In this document: piece after piece, positions 1-12,400 of the stretch
Numbering within the stretch: position 1 is the first letter of the stretch
Layout: every line of letters starts with the position of its first letter
Assembly: GCA_944472155.2 (NCBI GenBank)
Contig: OX235272.1
Coordinates: forward strand, 105,096,020 to 105,160,019
DNA: 64,000 nt
Direction of reading: 5' to 3'
Origin: Trichobilharzia szidati
Lineage: Eukaryota; Platyhelminthes; Trematoda; Strigeidida; Schistosomatidae
The notes under the pieces: generated by a model
What the model saw: the letters and a program-made list of their open reading frames with translations, nothing else
Told to the model about the DNA's origin: nothing
Databases searched by the model: none
Program-made: the position numbers and the translations under genes

Positions 1-945
1 ACAGGACTGGACTACTGCATTGACTCCTAGCTTAAAGAGAGGGAGTAAAGCGGTGGAGCATGTTGACCACTTCACTTATTTGGGAAGTTGCATCAGTCAA
101 CCCAGCGGTTGATCGCTGAAGAAATCTCGGAACGGAAACAGAGCTAGTTTCGTATATGCCAGTTTACGCCGTCTCTGGCGTAGACATGATATCTGGCTAT
201 CGACCAAAGGGCGGGTGTACTGATCAGCAGTTCGCTTCGTCCTCCTTTATGGTTGCGAGTGGAACATGGAGATTGAGAGTGGAAGACATGAAAAGCCTAG
301 CTAGCTTTCTTTGATCATAAGTGTCTGCCTTCCGTCTACCGTGTTAGATGATGGTATAATAGGGTGAGTAATATTGAAGTCAGGCATTGGTGGTCGAGTG
401 CTGGGCAGGCAAGGAGGGGAAATCAATCGACGAGGTAGTCGTGAAGTTACTACTACATCGATTGAGAGAGATGATTATAACATGTGTTGCGCATACCACC
501 CTCCTCGATGATGGGCAATGTCAGCTGACTGACATAGGTAGGATGAGGTTAGAAATGAGATAACACATTATGTTCAAACCAAAACGGCTTCATCAGTCAA
601 TCAAATGCATAACAGTTAGTTTAAGCCAGCGAACCACATATGGAGGTGCAGACTTCCTGACTAGTTGAGGTCCCGGGGACGGTAAGAACCAATGTCGGCT
701 GGAGGCAATTCGTGATATGGCTCAAAATCGTCGTTTTCCTTGGCTGTCGCAGATGCGTTCACTTTTTGTGATTTATGATATCCACACTACTATTCTTCTT
801 CCTTCACTCACACTTCTGTTTATTATCCTTCCATCTTTTGAATCTCTCTTTATTCTCTTCTGTTACAAGGAGGAAATGTGGAGAAGGAAACTGTTGCACA
901 TCTGTGCAAAGTTCTGCGTTGAAACCAGTCAGTCAGTCAGAGTAA
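1..945 (+). mobile_element. LINE-X (RTE-type) 3' part
   Basis: Frame-broken remains of the C-terminal end of a non-LTR retrotransposon protein: HVDHFTYLGSCISQPSG near 60-110, SLRRLWRRHDIWLSTKGRVY near 160-220, then WLSQMRSLF near 740. The FTYLGS...KGRVY...LLYG pattern is usual for RTE-clade RT C-termini, as in schistosome SR2-like elements. The 5' part lies outside the window and stops break the frame, so it is dead. Confidence 0.75.
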
Positions 946-1590
946 TCTGTCGCCTCAAAAGAGAGTTTAAGGCTCATTACTGACGCCTTTTTAATCACTC
1001 ACCAGTATTCGTTAACTGTGTCACTGTCAGCCAACTTATCCTATTCTAATGTGTCTATCTTAAATGAGGAAAGTTCATGTGCCTATAGAAGTGCCTATAA
1101 GTACTTGAGCCACTGTGGTTGAGTATAATTCCATATGAGATAAGCTTATATGTATGATGTAACACATATTGATACAGTATAAGTAACTGGTTGAAGTTTT
1201 ATCTGTGCCTAGTTGGATAGGGTTGTACGAATCGTCTCCATCAAATACCAGTTATACATGTCTGTATTAGTAGACATTAATGTCTGTTCCGTTTTTTTTT
1301 CCAACTGTAATATCTATTCCGGTGATGTTTTCCGATAAATTTAGCAAAATTGTCTATATATAATTTCACAGATTAGTCGATTAATGCTGTTCATCACTAT
1401 TGGAAAAAAATATTAGATTCAATGATCCCAGTTACACTCGCCTTTGAAAGATAACAGTGGCATTTCGAATTATGCAATCATCTGAAAGGCTCTAAATCAG
1501 TCAGACAAAATATCACTATATGTAATTTAGTATTACTATATTACTATATACCTGTCAAATTTATGACACCTCTATTTCGAAGTAATATTT
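946..1590. other. No recognised feature
   Basis: AT-rich DNA, presumably intron or upstream flank of the ULK gene. I see no exon with good splice sites and no repeat shared with the rest of the window. Confidence 0.4.
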
Positions 1591-1594
1591 TTTG

Positions 1595-2160
1595 AGTATT
1601 GGATTTGTAGGGATTTTGTTTTTCATCATCAGCTGACATCAGTTAGAGAACCACTGAAAAATCTGGGAGTACTGGACAACTGTTTCGTCAGCCTAGTTTG
1701 GGACTCTTCATCAGTACGCACCCACCACAGGGGTTCGAACCCAGGACCTTCTGGTTACAAGGCGAGCTCGTAGACCATTGAGCCACTGGGATCCGATCCA
1801 ACGGTCCTTGAATTCTAACTTCTGCCAATTCACAGCATAGCGCGACCATTTCGCAATGTCTTCTTTGATCAGTTACTGCCTCATCTTCAACCTGTTGTAC
1901 CCTACTGGTCACGGCTTCCCACTAGAACCCCAGGTTAGCTGCCTGAATAGGGCTAGTCGCTAGTGAGCATCAGATTAATTTTCAATATTGGATTTGTAGG
2001 GATTTTGTTAGATGGCATGGAGGATTTCATCATGAGCTGACATCAGTTAGAGAACCACTGAAAAACCTGGGAGTACTGGATAGCTGTTTTGTCAGCCTAG
2101 TTTGGGACTGACTCTTCAGCAGTACGCACCCACCGACAGGGGTTCGAACCCAGGACCTAA
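1595..2160 (-). mobile_element. HHR-SINE, about 1.5 tandem units
   Basis: One full unit (about 1595-1975) joins directly to a second partial unit (1976-2160). On the - strand each has a tRNA-like head with a B-box-like GGTTCGAACCC, then a hammerhead-like segment, then a conserved 3' part. Units abut through AATTAATCTGATGCTCAC, showing tandem growth as in satellite-like repeats. Confidence 0.8.
2072..2125 (-). ncRNA. Hammerhead motif in HHR-SINE (CTGAAGA core)
   Basis: Read on the - strand: stem I GTACTG pairs with CAGTAC; core CTGAAGA (valid for CUGANGA); stem II GTCAGTCC with GGCTGAC; then AAAA where GAAA is required; short palindromic stem III and an AUC cleavage triplet. One core base is changed (G to A), so it is probably inactive. 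Confidence 0.6.
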
Positions 2161-2261
2161 TATTTTATGGACTAATTGATTGAATCGACCGACTTCTAGA
2201 GTAGACGCGTAATCTGAAAAGAAGAACACGGATATCATTCTCTACTGTAAAAAATTTGATC

Positions 2262-2545
2262 TTACTCCCTTTATTGAAATTTAGCAAATGGGAACCAAGT
2301 GTCTGAAATGATGGTACGATATGACATAGCTCAAAATCGTTGTCAGTGGCGCAGATGTATTCAGTCTGTGTAATCTTTCATATTCCTTTCTACCATTACT
2401 CACTCTGTTTCATTCGTATACTTGTCAAAACTCATTCTTTTCACTCATCTTCTTGTCTACCTTTGTGTGCTATTTGGAACGTGGGAACTCGAACTGCTGC
2501 ACTTCGGTGCCACGTTCTATGTTGAATCCAGACAGACAGACGATA
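2262..2545 (+). mobile_element. LINE-X 3' end, short copy
   Basis: Matches the last ~230 bases of LINE-X copies (GACATAGCTCAAAATCGTTG onward). It is preceded by a TTGAAATTTAGCAAATGGGA stretch shared with repeat P. Heavily 5'-truncated; no open frame. Confidence 0.65.
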
Positions 2546-2930
2546 TGACTAAAACCGAGTAGTGTTCGTTCGCTGATGAGACGAAGTGAAAACGACAAAG
2601 AAGCTGTTCCTCATCAATTGGAAAAATAATGCGTTTATGGTTCAACTAACCACTCATGTGCTCCAAGTTCGATTCCTCACTGACTGACTGACTGACTGAC
2701 ACACTCCTAAACTCTAGCCTAATTTACTAGATTAATAAGTTATTACGCAATAAATCCTGTAAATTGCGTGAACACTTCGTTCAGAATAAGGCTGTTATTA
2801 TTATCAATAGTTCGTTTGTAAGGGTTAAATTTGTTATTCGAGTTTGACCAAGTGTGACGATGGATTTCTCACCTATGACATTGGTTAGTGGTCGCGCTAA
2901 ATCACGAATCAGTAGAAGTTATAATTCATG
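2546..2930. other. No gene; short (CTGA)n tract
   Basis: Contains a short CTGACTGACTGACTGAC run near 2683-2700. Otherwise nothing recognised. Confidence 0.4.
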
Positions 2931-2934
2931 CACT

Positions 2935-3120
2935 GGTAACTGAGATATCGGGTCCCAGTTGCTGAATGGTATACGAGCTTGTCTTGTAACCGGAAGGTCC
3001 TGGGTTCGAACCGTGGTGGTGGGTGAGTACTGCCGATGATTCCCAAACTAGGATGAAACATCTGTCTGGCAGTACTTCAGTTTTCAATGGTTCTCTAACT
3101 GTTATTATTATAATTATTAT
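2935..3120 (+). mobile_element. HHR-SINE, CCGATGA subtype
   Basis: tRNA-like head (CCCAGTTGCTGAATGG then GGGTTCGAACC) followed by GTACTG, CCGATGA, AAACTAGG, GAAA and GGCAGTAC. Stem I can pair, but the hammerhead core carries U to C at its second position. Cut at the 3' end by an (ATT)n tract. Confidence 0.7.
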
Positions 3121-3529
3121 TAGCTGATAGTATGGAGTGGAGGAATTTTTCGGCGTAAAGGCTGGCAACTTCATTCTATCTGTAAAGACAGTACTTCTAT
3201 TATTAATACTACTTTGTGTTCCACTCGGGAAGCAAGGGACGGAAATAATTTTTATTTTAAATAATATTTTTTTTGTTTACACAAATAGGCGAAAGCCTGA
3301 AGTTGCATATATAAACTATCTAAAAGATAGTGTACAGTTGATCAGGAATCGTGATAAAGTTCATTACTTTCTTAACAGTCTCAGTTTCTTGTGACAACCT
3401 CATATCTGTAAATTAGATGATAAGTAATAAGCTGGATGCTAAAGTGATAAGCAAGTGTAACTAGTGATGAAGTGATGATATTTCCTCTTAATATGAGGAG
3501 GCGTGAACTTAAATGCATCTGACTGACTG

Positions 3530-4400
3530 CTTTCAATCGTAGAACTTTGCACAGATGTGCACAAGTTCTACTTGCCACACTCCCTCCTTGTACCACACGA
3601 AGCAAGAGAAGAGAGTAAACAGAGATTCAAAAGGGAGACAGAGATAATAAACAGAAGTGTGAGTGAGGGACAAAGAATAGTAATATCGAAGAACAATAGA
3701 GTTTTCTTGGGTATTATAAATCACAAAGAGTGAATACACCTGCACCAGCCACTGAGAACGACTGTGAGCCATATCACCAATCGTCTCCAGCCGTCATTGC
3801 CTCTTACCAAACCGATAACACCAACTAGCCGACCAGGCAGTCTACACCTCCCGATGTGGCTGGCCGCCTTAAACTAACTGTTATGGAATTTGATTGACTG
3901 ATGAAGCCATGCTTTCGAGTGACCACCAGTGGCTCATATTTTTCCAACCTCATCCATCCTATATCAATCAGGTAACATTGCCCGTCATCGAGGAAGGTGA
4001 TCGACAGCTAGTCTTGCATGCATAACACATGTTATAACAATCTCTCTCAATCGATGCAGTAACCTCACAACGACCTCGTCGATTGATTTCCCCTCCTTAC
4101 CTACACCTACCTACCTCTCGACCACCGATGCCTAGCCTCACCTCAATATTGCTCACCCTATTATACCACCACCACAGTCTAACACAGGAGACAGAACAAA
4201 GGCACTTATTATGATCAACGATATCTAGCCAGTTAGTCAGGGTTTCCATGTCTTCCACTCTCAGTGGCCATGTTTCAGTCACAGCCATAAAGTAGGCCGG
4301 AGCGAAGTGTTGCTGAGCAGCACCCACGTCCTTTGGTCGTAAACCGACTGGATATCTCGTTTACTTAACCAAAGATGGTGTATGCCTTCTCTATCCGTGC
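3530..4400 (-). mobile_element. LINE-X 3' part
   Basis: On the - strand this repeats the 3' ~850 bases of LINE-X, from GGACGTGGGTGCTGCTCAGC to the terminal GCACATCTGTGCAAAGTTCT. A 76-residue frame (4097-4327) contains TWPLRVEDMETL and RLWWWYNRVSNIEVRLG, the usual RTE C-terminal segment. Frame-broken. Confidence 0.75.
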
Positions 4401-4769
4401 TGAGATGCCTAAGTGCATTTACTTCAGTGAAGTCTTTTTCTGGGCCCTATCGCCTGTAGTTTGCATGTATTGTTTTCAACTTCAAGCTGTGTACCAATTC
4501 TCTTTGGCTGCATAGATTAGTGTCATATTGTCGTCTAGCTATCTATTACATTATTTCAATATCAAGACTTCAGCAGTTAGGATTAGCTAGTGACTGTAAG
4601 TAAACGGTATGTTACCAGAATAAATTGTATTTAGATCCTAGTTCACTCATAATCCTGTCTTTTGAATCACTTAGCGACATGCTGTTTTTATTTCAATTAC
4701 ACGTGTAAACTAAGTGGATATTCTAACTGTAGAAGACAAAAAACACTTTTTCAAGGAATGTTTCTTTTT

Positions 4770-5010
4770 GGGGATTTGGTATCTCTAGACACCTTATCTT
4801 CAAACTACCATTTTGCACAGATCTTTCATGTTGTGCCACTTCTGGTCTTCATATTGTGTTTCGTTGTGGTTCCTTTCACGCTTTCCATGTATCTCCGCAA
4901 CGCTGTATCAATTACTTTCTCTGACATTAAATCTATCTCCTTGTTATTTGATGTTTTTATGCCTTATATATATATATGCTACTGATAAATCTTTTCAGTA
5001 GCACACGCCA
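4770..5010 (+). repeat. Repeat P
   Basis: Shares TGCACAGATCTT, TGTGCCACTTCTGG, TTGTTATTTGATGTTT and the hairpin CTACTGATAAATC...CAGTAGCAC with copies at 59815, 61470 and 33300 (- strand). Origin unknown; two copies are fused to PLE endonuclease fragments. Confidence 0.6.
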
Positions 5011-5039
5011 CAGTAGTATGAAGCATTTTTTTCACTCCT

Positions 5040-5280
5040 ATGTGTTCTAGGTGAAACAGGGTTTCAAGCTCTGACACTTGAAGTGTCAGTGGCGTTGTTG
5101 TTGTTGATGTTTTTACTCGATGGAGTTGTTATCTTCATACGCTCAACTTTCCCTCCTTACCACACCTACTGTTGAATAAGTTAAGTTTTAAGAATCTGTA
5201 AGTCGGGAATCAAATCGAGACCACGTGCTCGTGGTTGACGAGCATTTGACCATTGAACCACTGACGCATAAACAGAGTTA
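5040..5280 (-). mobile_element. SINE-M, degenerate
   Basis: The - strand carries a tRNA-like head (TGCGTCAGTGGTTCAATGG, then CACGAGCACGTGG) related to other SINE-M copies. The body ends near the CCTAGAACACA stretch. Diverged. Confidence 0.55.
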
Positions 5281-5455
5281 ATAGCTGGATGATAGTAGTA
5301 CTGGACAGCTATTGTTACGTCATAGAGTACATTTCTTCAGCAGTACGCTTCCATCACCTCACTGGAGATCGAACCTAGCACCTTTAGGATATGAATCTTG
5401 TTTATTGACCATTCATCCATTGGGTCATGATGCGACTGCCTACCTGAAATTGGAA
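5281..5455 (-). mobile_element. HHR-SINE fragment
   Basis: Diverged copy with GTACTGGACAGCT and CAGCAGTACGC on the + strand, the two ends of the hammerhead segment, plus a decayed tRNA-like head (GATCGAACCTAGCACC). Confidence 0.55.
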
Positions 5456-5659
5456 TGGAGAAAGGAATGAATCCAATTACTAACATTTACTAAATAACTC
5501 GTTTTTTCTTCACTAAACACTACTAATGCATGTAAAATTCCAGTTGATGTTATTAGTGAAGCTTTATTTCAGCCAAAATGTGAACAGAAATTTTCAGAGT
5601 ATTTAATTCCAAAACATATCCTCTTCATACACGATTTACATGCAAAGTTATAGTCTTCA

Positions 5660-6250
5660 GTGTTTTCACGAGTTGATCACGGATTGATATCAGTTAGAGA
5701 ACTACTGGAAAACCTGGGGGTACTGGACAGTTGTCTCGCCCTAGTTCGGGACTCTTCATCAGTACGCGCCCACCGAGGTTCGAACCCAGGACCTTCTGGT
5801 TATAAGTAAGCAAGCTCGTATGCTATTCAGCCACTGGGACCCGACTACTCAATGGCCAGCCCATGAATTCTAACTTCTGTCAATTCGTGATTTAGCGCGA
5901 CCCCAACCATTGTCGTTGGTGGGACATCCATGCACACACGTGACATCTAATCGGACCTCACTGGTCACGACTTCTAACAAGAACTCCAGGAAACTCCATC
6001 CTGTAGCAAGTCACTAGCGAGCATCAGATTAATTTTCTATAGTTTGGTTTGTAAGGGTTAGTTATGTTTTTACGAGTTGATCATGGATTGATATCAGCTA
6101 GAGAACCATTGAAAACCAGCGAGTACTGGACAGCTGCTGTTTCATCCTAGTTTGGGAATCATCGGTAGTACGCACCCACCATCACGGATTGAACCCAGGA
6201 CCTTTCGGTTCTCTAACTGATATGAATCCGTGATCAACTCGTGAAAACAT
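5660..6250 (-). mobile_element. HHR-SINE, about 1.6 tandem units
   Basis: A complete unit (5665-6040) is followed directly by a second, truncated one (6041-6250), both reading on the - strand. The first has the ATGAAGA form and GAGA instead of GAAA in the hammerhead core; the second has the CCGATGA form. Confidence 0.75.
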
Positions 6251-6419
6251 AACTAACCCGTACAAACCAAACTATAGAAACGTCTTCAGTGTTCCATGTG
6301 ACGTAGTGTTATTGCATATGAGGAGAGAGCCAATTCTGTACATTTTCCCTTCATTCCCCTCAAGAATTGCACAGCGTTTTCTTAAAAACTAACTAAATAT
6401 GTACGCGAGTTCATTTGCT

Positions 6420-6560
6420 ATAACTGCTTGATTAAAACAATAAGGAGGTCGTGGGTTCAAACCCCTGTGGTGGGTACGTAGCGATGAAGAGTCGAACCCA
6501 AACTAGGCTGACGAGACAGCTGTCTGACAGTACTCCCAAGTTTTCCAGTAGTTTACTAAT
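6420..6560 (+). mobile_element. HHR-SINE fragment
   Basis: Starts at GGTCGTGGGTTCAAACCCC (B-box-like) and carries GCGATGAAGAGTC and AACTAGGCTGACGAGACAGC. The GAAA core base pair is altered to GAGA. Head missing. Confidence 0.6.
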
Positions 6561-7190
6561 CATATTGTAAGATAGAAATTTTGCTGGCCCAATGATTCAA
6601 ATAGGCCGCCGTGTTGTATGATTAGTAAATATTTTTGTCTCATTTGCCGCTAACACTTACTAACAATATATTTTCTGCATAAAAGGTGTCGTCATCTTTT
6701 TGTAAACCCTTCAATTTTTATTTAATAACTTTCTTTTGTTATGAGTTATTAATATAGAAACAATCATAAAGAACAGTACTCAGCGCAAGCTCCCCCCCCC
6801 GCCATCCACTCTGTTTTCAAAAGAATCGCATATTATCCTTTACCTGATTGTATTTGATTCGGTTGTATTTCTTTGGCTTAACCATTCAATTTCTAGCTAA
6901 TAACTCCGGGGTTCGAATCCTGCTCCACCTACTTTAGTCTAGGCAACTGGGTGGTAGCCCATCACCAAATCAGTGTGGCTTATAACCCACCCGCTACCAA
7001 GTTGTAGATGAGAGATCAAAGTTATCACCACTCAACTTCATTGATGCTGCTTTTTTGTGTTCTCGAAACTATCTGACTTAACTGTAAAGTTGCCCTTATG
7101 GGCATTATTAAAATCATCCATCTTAGCCACAAGTTCCTTCCATGCTTTCAATGCATCGAATCAGCATTATATAAATACTTCAATGAGTAA
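6561..7190. other. No gene; B-box-like remnant
   Basis: Includes a C10 run near 6790 and a GGGGTTCGAATCC near 6908 that resembles a Pol III B box, possibly an old SINE. Nothing else supported. Confidence 0.35.
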
Positions 7191-7194
7191 TTTT

Positions 7195-7440
7195 ATTCTT
7201 TCATGTTCCTAGTGGAACATAAAGCTTCAAGCTAGAGCTTTGGAGTTTCTCTGGCAGTGGTGTCTATTTCTACGGGATGGGGTCTCTAGCCTCATGCCCA
7301 ACCTTCCCTGTTCATCGGTCTTATTACCGGCTTAACGAGATTTAGATGTGCGTCAGCCTAGGATCGAACCCCGGACCACCACGTAAGGCGTGGTTGGCGA
7401 GCGTTCTACTGTTCTGTACCACTGACGTACGAATAAGATT
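7195..7440 (-). mobile_element. SINE-M
   Basis: The - strand reads a tRNA-like head (ACGTCAGTGGTACAGAACAG, GGTCCGGGGTTCGATCC), then the SINE-M body to the conserved CCACTAGGAACATGAAAG end. No clear target duplication. Confidence 0.7.
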
Positions 7441-7519
7441 GCTAATAATAATGCCTTCAAGTTGCAATTGACCCGTTCTGTTGTGACGCTGTTGAAACCC
7501 GGTAGACTATCTTCATTTT

Positions 7520-8330
7520 GTGAAGGAGAGTGAAATTATGCTGAGTGGTTACGGACTTAATGATGATATGAAGTTGGTGTACTTATCGAGATATCGCATT
7601 GGTGCAGCGGCAAGGGCAATCCAATGCTGTAAATTCCTGCACCCAAACGAAAGATACACCAAATGTTACGTCAAAGGTTTGGGAGGCCATTTATGATATC
7701 CACTAGTGTGTATTTGAGACCGTTAAGGGCAATGATATGCAGTTAAACGACGACTCTGAGGAACTCGCTGAGTTTTTTTAATAGTTTAACGGTGTACAGA
7801 AATACCCTCGTTTCTCTCAATTGTATGGATGAATTGAACTCGAGTTCTGTTATTGAGGCAATCGATAAGAGATTACCCGTTCGCTTATCAAGAAACTTCA
7901 TAAACATCACTTCCCGTTTAGAAGAGGATGGTCTAGATGCAGGGTTCGATGATATTTTGAGACTGGTGAAATACAGTGTCAACCAAGTTATGCGCAAGTT
8001 TACCTGTATATTGCATCCCACCCCCCTGGAATAAAGAAGTCAGAGAGAAAAACACAATCATTTGTGACGAAGGGCTCTCAGAGAAGTGGATATATATAGA
8101 GAAAGGTGTATGGTGTCTAGTAATCCATACGAACTTGATGAGTGTGACAGCTTTTGTGGGCGGATGTCCCCAACAGATAGGTTACATGTTGCGAGACAAA
8201 AATGGTTGTGTTTTAACCGTTTGAAAGAAAGGCATACAAAAGCAGACTGTAGGGCAGTGAGCAAGGTTAGTGGTAAGCTGAATGTGTTAGTCAGCGTCAT
8301 CAAGTTTCGACTCTGATTCTTGTGATGATG
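7520..8330 (+). pseudogene. BEL/Pao-type gag remnant
   Basis: Three frames carry pieces typical of BEL/Pao Gag in order: DDMKLVYLSRYRIGAAARAI near 7560, VYRNTLVSLNCMDELNSSS then RLPVRLSRNFI near 7787-7900, and DECDSFCGRMSPTDRLHVA with CFNRLKERHTKADC near 8130-8260. The last is a CCHC zinc knuckle whose second Cys is Arg. Frameshifts and a stop separate the pieces, and no protease or RT follows. An old nonfunctional fragment. Confidence 0.72.
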
Positions 8331-8361
8331 ATGTTGATGTTGGTTTAGTGAAGACGCCTGT

Positions 8362-9065
8362 TATAATTTTTATTATTATTGTTGTTCCCTTGGGTTCCTA
8401 GTAGAACATAGGGCTTCAACTGCACGTCTCCACTTGGTTCTGTCTTGTGCTGTAGTTTTCACCTGCATCCATGTTAATCCATACTGTTTCAGTTCCTCTT
8501 CACACGATCTCCTCTATGTCACCCTTGGGCGTCCCACTCGCCGCTTCTCTTTCGGGTTCCACTCGCCGCTTCTCTTTCGGGTTCCACTCGAGCTATGGCC
8601 TGACGCGTGATGTCACCCAGTGGCCTCCTCAGCGAGTGTCCAATCCATCTCCACTTTCTCCTGCATATTTGTTGAGCGATTGGTTCTAGTTTTGTTTGTT
8701 CCCATAGTTTCTTGTTGGTGATTCTTTCTGGCGGCCATCTGATCTTGAGTATAGAGCGAAGACAGCTGTTGATGAAGGTCTGCAACAGGCTGTTGAAAAT
8801 ATTCTTTGTGACCCACTGGCCAAGTTTCTGATCCGTATAGAAGAAGTGACTGACTTGACGTTTGTATTGAAAATCCGAATTTTGTTGTTGATGTTGAGTG
8901 ACGAAGATTTCCAGATTGGTTTCAGGTTGATGAATGTGTATCTCGCCTTCCCGATTCGCTATTTGACATCCTCGTCCGTTCCTCCTGTATTTGAGACAAT
9001 GCTCCCTAGATAAGTGAATGAAGTAACCTCTTTCAAATCTCTTCCGTTGATGGTGATTGGCTGTT
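8362..9065 (-). mobile_element. LINE-Y (RTE-type) 3' part
   Basis: The - strand encodes IRWPPERITNKKLWEQTKL and RRKWRWIGHSLRRPLGDITR, the C-terminal end of an RTE-type protein, and ends 3' in (AAT)n (8362-8385 read backwards). A short internal duplication (CTCGCCGCTTCTCTTTCGGG twice, 8535-8585) is copy-specific. Confidence 0.75.
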
Positions 9066-9331
9066 ATAAGTACTCCGATTTAATAATTGTACAGTAATCC
9101 TGTTTTATTTCTTTTTTATGTGAATGTAAGTTCTGATGTATTGTGCCTATAAACTTCATACATATTTTTTGTGTGAGGAGGGTGGTGGTGGTGGGGAGCA
9201 GCAGGAAGAAATAGTTTTCTGTTTTTAATTACTATTATATTTCATTACCTCTGTGGGTGTTTCTGTTTTATTCTATTCCCTTCCAAATTTATTTTCTTTT
9301 TTTTGACCATCTCTATGTACACAATATTAAG

Positions 9332-9401
9332 AAGTACAACGTGTTGATCGTGAACGATTTCGTCAACAACAACAAGGCCATTTAATGAATGATCATCCAG
9401 G
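9332..9401 (+). CDS. ULK: ULK exon 1 of the window (tentative spacer exon)
   Basis: An open stretch reads VQRVDRERFRQQQQGHLMN and ends at a strong donor (GTAAGT at 9402). The acceptor could be AG at 9330-9331 or 9333-9334. The donor leaves two bases of a Gly codon that the first base of the next exon completes in the correct frame. The Gln-rich product suits a linker after the kinase domain but shows no recognisable motif, so the support is phase and splice sites only. Confidence 0.5.
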
Positions 9402-12400
9402 GTAAGTTTGCCTGGTAAAATAAATTTTTATGCCGTATTTTTTGTTCAAGTGTTGGTTTGTAGGGATTTGATTGGTTACAGGATTTCATTCTGAGGTGAC
9501 ATTAGTTAGAGAACCATTGGAAAACTAGCTGGGAGTACTGGACAGCTGTTTCGTCCTAGTTTTTTACTCTTCATCAGTGCGCACCCAGTGGGATTCGAAC
9601 CCAGGACCTTCCTTTTATAAAGCTAGCGAGCTCGTATACCACTATTCATGGGCCATTGGATCGGGTCCCAGTGGCTTAATGGTATACCAGCTTGCTAGCC
9701 TTGTAACCAGAAGGTCCTGGGTTCGAAACGTGGCAGTGGGTGAGTACTGATGAAGAGTCCCAAACTGGGCTGACGAAACAGCTGTCCAGTACTCTTAGGT
9801 TTTCCAATGGTTCTCTAACTGATGTCAGTTCATGATGAAATCCTGTATTTTTTGTTGTTGGTTATAATAATGAATTGTCTAGTTCTACGTGTATCTTGAA
9901 TGGTGTTCGTCTAATGTTGTGAGATGACCGTTATTAATACAATTGGCAGTTGCGCTAACAAATTTTCCCAACCTAGTCGATTCGTGAGCCTTATTGTTCT
10001 AACCAAGATTCATGGAAAATTGTTTCCCCATTGAGATATATACGTGGTCAAAACAAGTGATTCAGTGAAGAGACTCTTTTCAACAACGAATTTGTTATCA
10101 GGTTGTACAATCGTGTATTGATGGGTTGTTTTTAAAAAATTATATCCCGTGAGGGAATTGAATCATAGGCGTGAATACACGATATAATAATAATAATAGT
10201 AGTATGAAATGCATTGATCTGAGAATAAAACTTGTGCACTGGGGTAGACTATAATTCCATTGTGGGTAAAATTTATTTTGTTAAGGTATCACAGTGTTAT
10301 GCAGTAATATTTACTGATGACCGTGTTTCGAACACAATTTATTACTGCTCATAATCATATCAGGTCACTCACACAACTTTCTAACTTCGTTTGTATAATT
10401 CCATTATTTTCCATCGCTTGACTTGATTGGTAGTAATATTTTCTGTATTTCCGGTTTGAGTGACGATTCATTGCATCCTATTGTCCGTGTTGAGTGTAGA
10501 TTCGAGGAACAAAGATTCAGTAATCAAACTCTCTCTCTACCTACCTACCTATATTACTTTTCAGAATTTTAACCCTCTCCCACCCTATTGTTTGGTTGCG
10601 TGTTAATGCATTCATGCAGTGCAATTGTTGACCTTTTTTTAAAATCACTTATCTTCGTGGGACCAATCAGTCTAACCTTAACTAAATTCTTATGTTCTGA
10701 TAATCTCACTACTCCCGGTCTACTAGTTTGATTGACCTGTATATAGAGTACCTAACTCACAGTCATTGCAACATATTTTGTAAATTATATTATTTTGTCT
10801 AATTGAATCAACCGACAAGTTCCTTTAGCCTACAGAACTCGCCTCTGCCTGAGTGAGTTTGTAGGCTTGATTGCCACCACCCTAATTCCTGCTTAATTAA
10901 GAATCCTACGTAGGAGAAGGTTTTAGATGTCCCCTCCTTATATGGTACAACTTCTGTAGATGCCTTATATTCTCTCTTATTTATGTTATCATTATCAGTT
11001 TCCCCATTATTTTTATTTTGCTTTTGACCTTTTCTGATCTTTCTTCGTCTATCTGTTTCATTTCATCATTTGAGTTTTTTGTTGTACCACTTAATGCTAC
11101 TGCTCGTTTTGTTAGACAGACACTTTATTAAGCCTGCCTTCACAGACAGATAACAGATGAGATGAATTCAAGTCTAAATATCTATTAGCAGGATGCGTTG
11201 GTTTCTTATAAATACTAGTGTGGAAAATACTACTGTAACAACGGAAGACAAGGGCCAGGCAACAGATCGTTTATTGAGGAAAATCAACACATATTTATCG
11301 ATTTTAATGTACATTATTGTGGATTATTTTTAGTAGGAAATACAGTCTTTTGATTGGTTGTTTCTCAAAGAAAGTTAACCTTGCATCTCTTTGTGGCTGT
11401 GTCAGATCATCCATATGCAAACTGTATCGGCCTACGCAAAGCCTTTGTTCTCATTTTCTCACCAGCAATATTGGGGACATAAACATTGACGTCAATTACT
11501 GTCTACCAACTTTGGCTAGCAGCCAGCTCTCACCACACTACTACCAATCATGTCAAGCGATAAAAAATAATGGAACCACTATATAAAAGAAGTTAGAAAG
11601 TTGTTTGAGTACCTTGATATGATTATGAGCAGCAATAAATTGTGTTCGAAACGTGGTCATCAGTAAATATTACTGTATGACACTGTGTGACAGACTTTAT
11701 CAAAATAAATTTTACCTACAATGGAAGTATGGAATGCATTTAAAATGTGTGGGATTAAAATCATAGTTGAATGCCAAATGGTAAAACTAATTAATGTCAT
11801 CGATATAGAACAATTCATAAGATGGATAGATGTTGGCATGGGTGTTATAGGCATGGGTTAGTAGGCATTTGGAATAAAAATAAAAACGTCACGTAACATT
11901 GTGGGAAGTTTGATAACATGGAATTTAACATTGTACAGCTTGATAATAAATTTTTCGCTGAATCACTCGTTTTGATTTTCTAATATCAATATTAGAAACA
12001 ACAAGGCGACATGATACCACCGGGAACTCAGCACTAGAAGACAAAAAGGGGAAACTGATTGTTTACGTGCACAGCCTTCACTGTGTCGTATCAACGGTGA
12101 AAATGGTTGACTGCGCTTGTACATGTATATACATATATAAATGCGAAAATATCCATTCAGACATCTATAAAAAACAAAATAATTGAGCAAAGAACATCCT
12201 TTTCGATAAATTCTTCTTCTGGCTCTGCAATTATAGATACGCCTATATACTTGGAATATTCTAGATTAGTAGTCAATAACAATATTGGTGTTTTTTGTCT
12301 AAATAATATCGGTTTGTTAAGTAAGATCAATGGAATTACAGTTCATTAACGATGCACAAGGGATAATAATAGGCATTAAACTGTAATAGAAACACATTCA

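Noticed and set aside
717..983. 88-residue open frame
   Set aside because: 3' UTR-like end of LINE-X read through; not a host gene.
4662..4985. 107-residue frame as a possible upstream ULK exon
   Set aside because: Most of it is repeat P, shared with three other loci, and no splice sites or kinase motifs are present.
9746..9752. CTGATGA read as an intact hammerhead core in HHR-SINE
   Set aside because: Using that CTGATGA consumes part of stem I. Aligned with the CTGAAGA copies, the true core position reads ATGAAGA, i.e. a C-to-A change.
10317..10340. CTGATGACCGTGTTTCGAAC as a hammerhead in PLE-4 tips
   Set aside because: GAAC instead of GAAA, no stem III, and it lies antisense to the PLE-4 body.
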